In this document: positions 21,875 through 24,970 of the stretch, piece after piece | Position numbering within the stretch: position 1 is the first letter of the stretch | Layout: every line of letters starts with the position of its first letter | NCBI GenBank assembly: GCA_001778455.1 | Contig: MFGX01000122.1 | Span: 1-24,970, forward strand | Source: Candidatus Fraserbacteria bacterium RBG_16_55_9 | GTDB taxonomy: Bacteria; Bipolaricaulota; Bipolaricaulia; RBG-16-55-9 | Length of the DNA: 24,970 bases | Reading direction: 5' to 3' | The notes under the pieces: generated by a model | Databases searched by the model: none | What the model was told of the DNA's origin: nothing | Seen by the model: the letters and a program-made list of their open reading frames with translations, nothing else | Position numbers and translations under genes: made by a program

Positions 21875-22729
21875 ATGCCCACAAAGAGATTTAAACCGGT
21901 AAATCCGAGCTTGCGGCACGCAGAGTGGCCCGATTTCACCGAGCTAACCCGCGGAAAGAAGCCGGAGAAGAGTTTACTAAAGCCTCTCAAGAGGACCGGC
22001 GGACGAAACAACCAGGGGCGGATCACTTCCCGCAGACGTGGAGGCGGCCACAAACGGTGCTATCGTGTGATCGATTTCGCCCGGGATAAGCAAGGGATAC
22101 CGGCTAAGGTCGTCTCGAAAGAATACGACCCGAACCGCTCGGCATGGATCACGTTGTTGCAGTATTCCGACGGGGAGAAACGCTATATCCTCTCGCCCTT
22201 GGAGTTGGGGATCGGTTCGACGATCACCTCAGGGCAAGAAGGCATCGAAGCCCGACCGGGGAATGCGTTGCCCTTGAAGAAGATTCCGGAAGGCACGCTG
22301 GTGCATTGTGTGGAGTTCGCCCCCGGAGGCAAGGCCAAGCTCGCCCGAGCGGCGGGCACGGCCGTTCAACTAATGAGCTTGGAGGAGGGGAAGGCGCGCT
22401 TGAGGCTTCCTTCCGGAGAAATCCGGATTTTCCATGAGAATTGCATGGCAACGGTAGGGCAGGTGGGCAATGTGGATCACAAGAACGTCGTCCATGGACA
22501 AGCGGGTCGAGTACGCCATCTGGGTCGTAGACCCATCACCCGCGGTGTGGCACGCAACCCCGTGGACCACCCCCATGGTGGGGGCGAGGGCCGACACTAC
22601 GTGGGAGGTCCGCCGCGGACGTTTACCGGCAAGCCGGCCCTGGGCGTGCGCACGCGAAACAAACATAAGCCGAGTTCCAGGCTCATTGTGCTTCACGCTC
22701 GGGATGCTCGAAAGAAGAAGGGACGCTAA
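21875..22729 (+). CDS. rplB: Ribosomal protein L2
   Basis: A 284-residue L2, needed for subunit joining and peptidyl-transferase activity. KRFKPVNPSLR at the start, GGRNNQGRITSRRRGGGHKRCYRVIDF, EYDPNRSAWITLLQYSDGEKRYIL, the invariant VDHPHGGGEG block with the conserved histidine, and a basic tail KPSSRLIVLHARDARKKKGR are all present. SD GAGGATGA; 19-base gap after rplW. Confidence 0.97.
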   Translation: MPTKRFKPVNPSLRHAEWPDFTELTRGKKPEKSLLKPLKRTGGRNNQGRITSRRRGGGHKRCYRVIDFARDKQGIPAKVVSKEYDPNRSAWITLLQYSDGEKRYILSPLELGIGSTITSGQEGIEARPGNALPLKKIPEGTLVHCVEFAPGGKAKLARAAGTAVQLMSLEEGKARLRLPSGEIRIFHENCMATVGQVGNVDHKNVVHGQAGRVRHLGRRPITRGVARNPVDHPHGGGEGRHYVGGPPRTFTGKPALGVRTRNKHKPSSRLIVLHARDARKKKGR

Positions 22730-22731
22730 CC

Positions 22732-23016
22732 ATGGCGCGTTCAACTCGTAAGGGGCCTTTCGTCCACCCCAAGCTCATCAAGAAAGTTCAGAAGGCGAAG
22801 CGAGGCGATCTCAAGGAAATCATTACGTGGTCGCGCGCCTCGATGATCACGCCGGAGATGGTCGGGTTGACGATCAAGGTCCATAACGGTAAGATGCACA
22901 TACCCGTCCAGATTGTGGAGTCCATGGTGGGTCACAGGTTGGGGGAGTTTTCCCCGACCCGGGTCTTTAAGGCCCACGGTGGGGTCAAGAAGAAGCAGGC
23001 TCCGACACCTAAATAA
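22732..23016 (+). CDS. rpsS: Ribosomal protein S19
   Basis: A 94-residue S19 of the 30S head near the A-site finger. MARSTRKGPFVHPKLIKKV, ITWSRASMITPEMVGLTIKVHNGK and VGHRLGEFSPTRVFKAHGG are canonical. It starts 2 bases after the rplB stop, with AAGAAGGG inside rplB as SD. Confidence 0.96.
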   Translation: MARSTRKGPFVHPKLIKKVQKAKRGDLKEIITWSRASMITPEMVGLTIKVHNGKMHIPVQIVESMVGHRLGEFSPTRVFKAHGGVKKKQAPTPK

Positions 23017-23034
23017 CCCGAGAGAGTGATTCGA

Positions 23035-23376
23035 ATGCAGGCCAAGGCCATAGCGAAGTGGGTACGCGTCTCGCCGGAGCGGGCGAGGCTCGTGGCGCGG
23101 GAGATCCAGGGCAAATCCGTCGACGAGGCATTGATGTTGGTGCAATTTGCTAAATCCAAAGGGGCCCGTGCGATCCACAAGGTTCTCGAGTCCGCTGTGG
23201 CGAATGCAGAGCATAACTACGAAATGGATGTGGATCGATTGATCGTTCGTGAGGCTCGCATCGATGGTGGACCGGTCCTCAAGCGCATGAAACCACGTGC
23301 GCGCGGCCGATCGGACGTCATCCAGCGACCGACGAGTCACATCACCGTTGTTGTGGCAGAGAGAGAGGGCAAGTAA
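23035..23376 (+). CDS. rplV: Ribosomal protein L22
   Basis: A 113-residue L22 of the exit tunnel. AIAKWVRVSPERARLVAREIQGKSVDEAL, AIHKVLESAVANAEHN and the tunnel loop LKRMKPRARGRSDVIQRPTSHITVVV are standard. ATG 23035 is chosen over GTG 23026 because it gives the usual family N-terminus. The stop TAA shares its last A with the rpsC ATG. Confidence 0.94.
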   Translation: MQAKAIAKWVRVSPERARLVAREIQGKSVDEALMLVQFAKSKGARAIHKVLESAVANAEHNYEMDVDRLIVREARIDGGPVLKRMKPRARGRSDVIQRPTSHITVVVAEREGK

Positions 23377-24059
23377 TGGGGCAGAAAACCCATCCCTTAG
23401 GATTCCGGCTTGGGATCACCCGGAAGTGGAAGTCGAATTGGTTCAACGAGCGTAAAGCGGCGGACTATTTGGTGGAAGACCAGAAGATCCGCAAGTTGAT
23501 CAGCCAGCGCTATCACGGAGCAGGCATTGCGGAAGTGAACCTGGAGCGGCCCACAGAGGATCGAGTTTCCATTGTGATTCGCACGGCTCGACCGGGGATC
23601 ATCATCGGGAAGGGTGGCCAGGAGATCGATCAATTTCAAAAGAAGCTGGAAGAGATTCTGCGCCGAACCGTGAAGATCTCCATCAAGGAAGTCGAAGCTC
23701 CAGACCTTGAGGCCATTCTGGTGGGAGAAGAGATTGCGTACCGGGTGGAGAATCGATTTCCCATCCAGCGGGCAATGAAGGAAGTGGCAGGACGGGTGAT
23801 GGAGCACGGAGCCAAAGGGATCAAGATTCGCTGCAGTGGCCGACTGGGTGGAGCAGAGATTGCGCGCTCCATGGAGATCAAGCAGGGCCGGGTGCCGCTA
23901 CAGACGATCCGGGCAGACATTGATTACGGATTCACAGAGGCCTGGACGAAGTACGGCCCCATTGGCATTAAAGTCTGGCTCTTCCGTGGAGAGCACCTGC
24001 CCATGAAGGTGCAGCCCCCAGAGAAGCGAGGTGAGGCGGGTGCCGCTCCTAGCTCCTAA
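23376..24059 (+). CDS. rpsC: Ribosomal protein S3
   Basis: A 227-residue S3 at the mRNA entry channel, with helicase-like function. MGQKTHPLGFRLGITRKWKSNW is the classic start. The KH domain holds RPGIIIGKGGQEID. The C-terminal domain has GRLGGAEIARSMEIKQGRVPLQTIRADIDYG and YGPIGIKVWLFRGE. It overlaps rplV by one base and rplP by 20. Confidence 0.96.
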   Translation: MGQKTHPLGFRLGITRKWKSNWFNERKAADYLVEDQKIRKLISQRYHGAGIAEVNLERPTEDRVSIVIRTARPGIIIGKGGQEIDQFQKKLEEILRRTVKISIKEVEAPDLEAILVGEEIAYRVENRFPIQRAMKEVAGRVMEHGAKGIKIRCSGRLGGAEIARSMEIKQGRVPLQTIRADIDYGFTEAWTKYGPIGIKVWLFRGEHLPMKVQPPEKRGEAGAAPSS

Positions 24060-24471
24060 GCGTACGAAGTTCCGCAAGGCCCATCGTGGGCGGCGCAAGG
24101 GCAAAGCGGTGGCGGGGAATCTCGTGGCCTTCGGTGAGTATGGCATTCAAGCCTTGGAGCCAGCGTGGATCACAGACAAGCAGATTGAGGCCTGCCGGAC
24201 GACTATGGTTCGAGAGCTCGAGCGCAACTCAAAGATTTGGATTCGCATCTTCCCCGATAAACCCGTGACGAGGTTGCCCGCCGAAACCCGTATGGGCAAG
24301 GGCAAAGGCGATGTGGATCATTATGTTGCTGTAGTCAAGTCGGGGCGAATTCTGTTTGAGGTGAGCGGGGTCACGCGAGCTCAGGTGGAGCGCATGCAAC
24401 AGTTGGTCTCTCATAAGCTTCCCATCAAGACGCGCGTGAGGGGGCGCCTGAAGTTGGGAGGCGAGCGATGA
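24040..24471 (+). CDS. rplP: Ribosomal protein L16
   Basis: A 143-residue L16 positioning A-site tRNA on the 50S. LLAPKRTKFRKAHRGRRKGKAVAGN, FGEYGIQALEPAWITDKQIEACR and the catalytic-centre-facing RIFPDKPVTRLPAETRMGKGKG are standard. GTG 24040 (MPLLAPKRTK) is preferred over GTG 24031 since it has the SD GAGGTGA 5 bases upstream and matches the family start. The usual PWRK/ARVRMGxGKG-type region has MGKGKGDVDHYVAVVKSGRILFEV. Confidence 0.93.
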   Translation: MPLLAPKRTKFRKAHRGRRKGKAVAGNLVAFGEYGIQALEPAWITDKQIEACRTTMVRELERNSKIWIRIFPDKPVTRLPAETRMGKGKGDVDHYVAVVKSGRILFEVSGVTRAQVERMQQLVSHKLPIKTRVRGRLKLGGER

Positions 24472-24683
24472 AGGCTCAAGAGTTACGCGATCTGACAGAA
24501 GAAGAGTTGCAACAAAAAGAAGCCGAGCTCAAGCGGAAGCTCTTCACGTTGCGGTTCCAAGTGGCGACAGGTCAACAAGACAACACGGCTGCCCTAAAGG
24601 AAACGAAGCGAGATATCGCGCGCGTGAAGACGGTCCTTAGCGAGCAAGGGAAGAATAAGAGAGCGAAAGCGAGTGAAGGTTGA
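24468..24683 (+). CDS. rpmC: Ribosomal protein L29
   Basis: A 71-residue helical hairpin protein at the tunnel exit. KAQELRDLTEEELQQKEAELKRKLFTLRFQVATGQQDNTAALKETKRDIARVKTVL is a typical L29. ATG overlaps the rplP stop as ATGA, with GGGAGGCGAG as SD. The basic tail KNKRAKASEG is short. Confidence 0.95.
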   Translation: MKAQELRDLTEEELQQKEAELKRKLFTLRFQVATGQQDNTAALKETKRDIARVKTVLSEQGKNKRAKASEG

Positions 24684-24967
24684 TGCCCATCCAAGAGCGA
24701 GTAGGGAAAGTCATTAGCGACAAGATGCAGAAGACGATCACGGTGCTCGTGGAAAGGCGGGTTCAGCATCCTCGCTATAAGAAATACATCCGCCGGCGGA
24801 AGAAGTTCCATGCGCACGATGAGCGGGAGGAAGCCTCCATAGGGGATATGGTGAGGATTCGGAAGACTCGACCGCTCAGCAAGCTGAAGCGCTGGCAGCT
24901 GGTGGAGATCATTCAACGCACACCCTCCGGACTTGCCGAGGTAAAAGAAGGGGCTGAAGCGTCGTGA
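24683..24967 (+). CDS. rpsQ: Ribosomal protein S17
   Basis: A 94-residue S17, a 16S rRNA primary binder with an OB fold. RVGKVISDKMQKTITVLVERRVQHPRYKKYIRRRKKFHAHDE and GDMVRIRKTRPLSKLKRWQLVEII are canonical. The start ATG 24683 overlaps the rpmC stop (TGATG). An in-frame TTG at 24680 is less likely. Confidence 0.95.
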   Translation: MPIQERVGKVISDKMQKTITVLVERRVQHPRYKKYIRRRKKFHAHDEREEASIGDMVRIRKTRPLSKLKRWQLVEIIQRTPSGLAEVKEGAEAS

Positions 24968-24970
24968 TTC
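24964..24970 (+). CDS. rplN: Start of ribosomal protein L14, partial
   Basis: The last seven bases read GTGATTC, starting with a GTG that overlaps the rpsQ stop (GTGA). They encode M-I-(Q/H) and fit the MIQ start of L14, which follows S17 in almost all S10 clusters. The call rests on gene order more than on sequence. Confidence 0.5.

Overview
The window is a chromosomal segment from a bacterium with roughly mid-50s percent GC (estimated by eye), tight gene packing and mostly sigma70-like promoters. I cannot name the species. The 1659-residue RNA polymerase beta' subunit with two large insertions, leaderless promoters and an unusual ribosomal/RNAP gene order suggest a deep-branching, perhaps uncultured lineage. 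Bipolaricaulota/Acetothermia-like or Thermotogota-neighbouring groups are only a guess.

Left end (1-747): a partial UPF0175-family gene on the minus strand, then a 524-base gene-free stretch that looks like the chromosomal replication origin. It has about twelve DnaA-box-like 9-mers (TTATCCACA/TTTTCCACA type), five GAT DnaA-trios and an AT-rich unwinding tract. Five box pairs are arranged with base-exact mirror symmetry around position 501. The first gene to the right is dciA, the replicative-helicase loader, so the loading site and a loader gene are adjacent.

Middle (748-11618): dciA with a C-terminal zinc ribbon, a GT4 glycosyltransferase, the HslVU protease, a BrnT/BrnA toxin-antitoxin pair with a visible operator, thrS with a structured leader, rimI (the only well-supported minus-strand gene apart from the origin-proximal one), a long-form ribosome hibernation factor, a PP-loop tRNA-thiolation-type protein, and a UvrD/PcrA-type helicase.

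Right part (11835-24970): rpoC stands without rpoB upstream but has its own promoter. It is followed by a perfect-consensus promoter driving rpsL-rpsG-fusA, which runs without tuf directly into the S10 cluster (rpsJ, rplC, rplD, rplW, rplB, rpsS, rplV, rpsC, rplP, rpmC, rpsQ and the first codons of rplN). These genes are separated by a few bases or overlap, which indicates one long transcription unit. Almost all genes point away from the origin on both sides, as expected for genes co-directional with replication.

The points most worth a second look are the mirror-symmetric origin beside dciA, the rpoB/rpoC split, the brnT start-site hairpin and operator, the thrS leader, and substitutions in the S12 and L4 functional loops.
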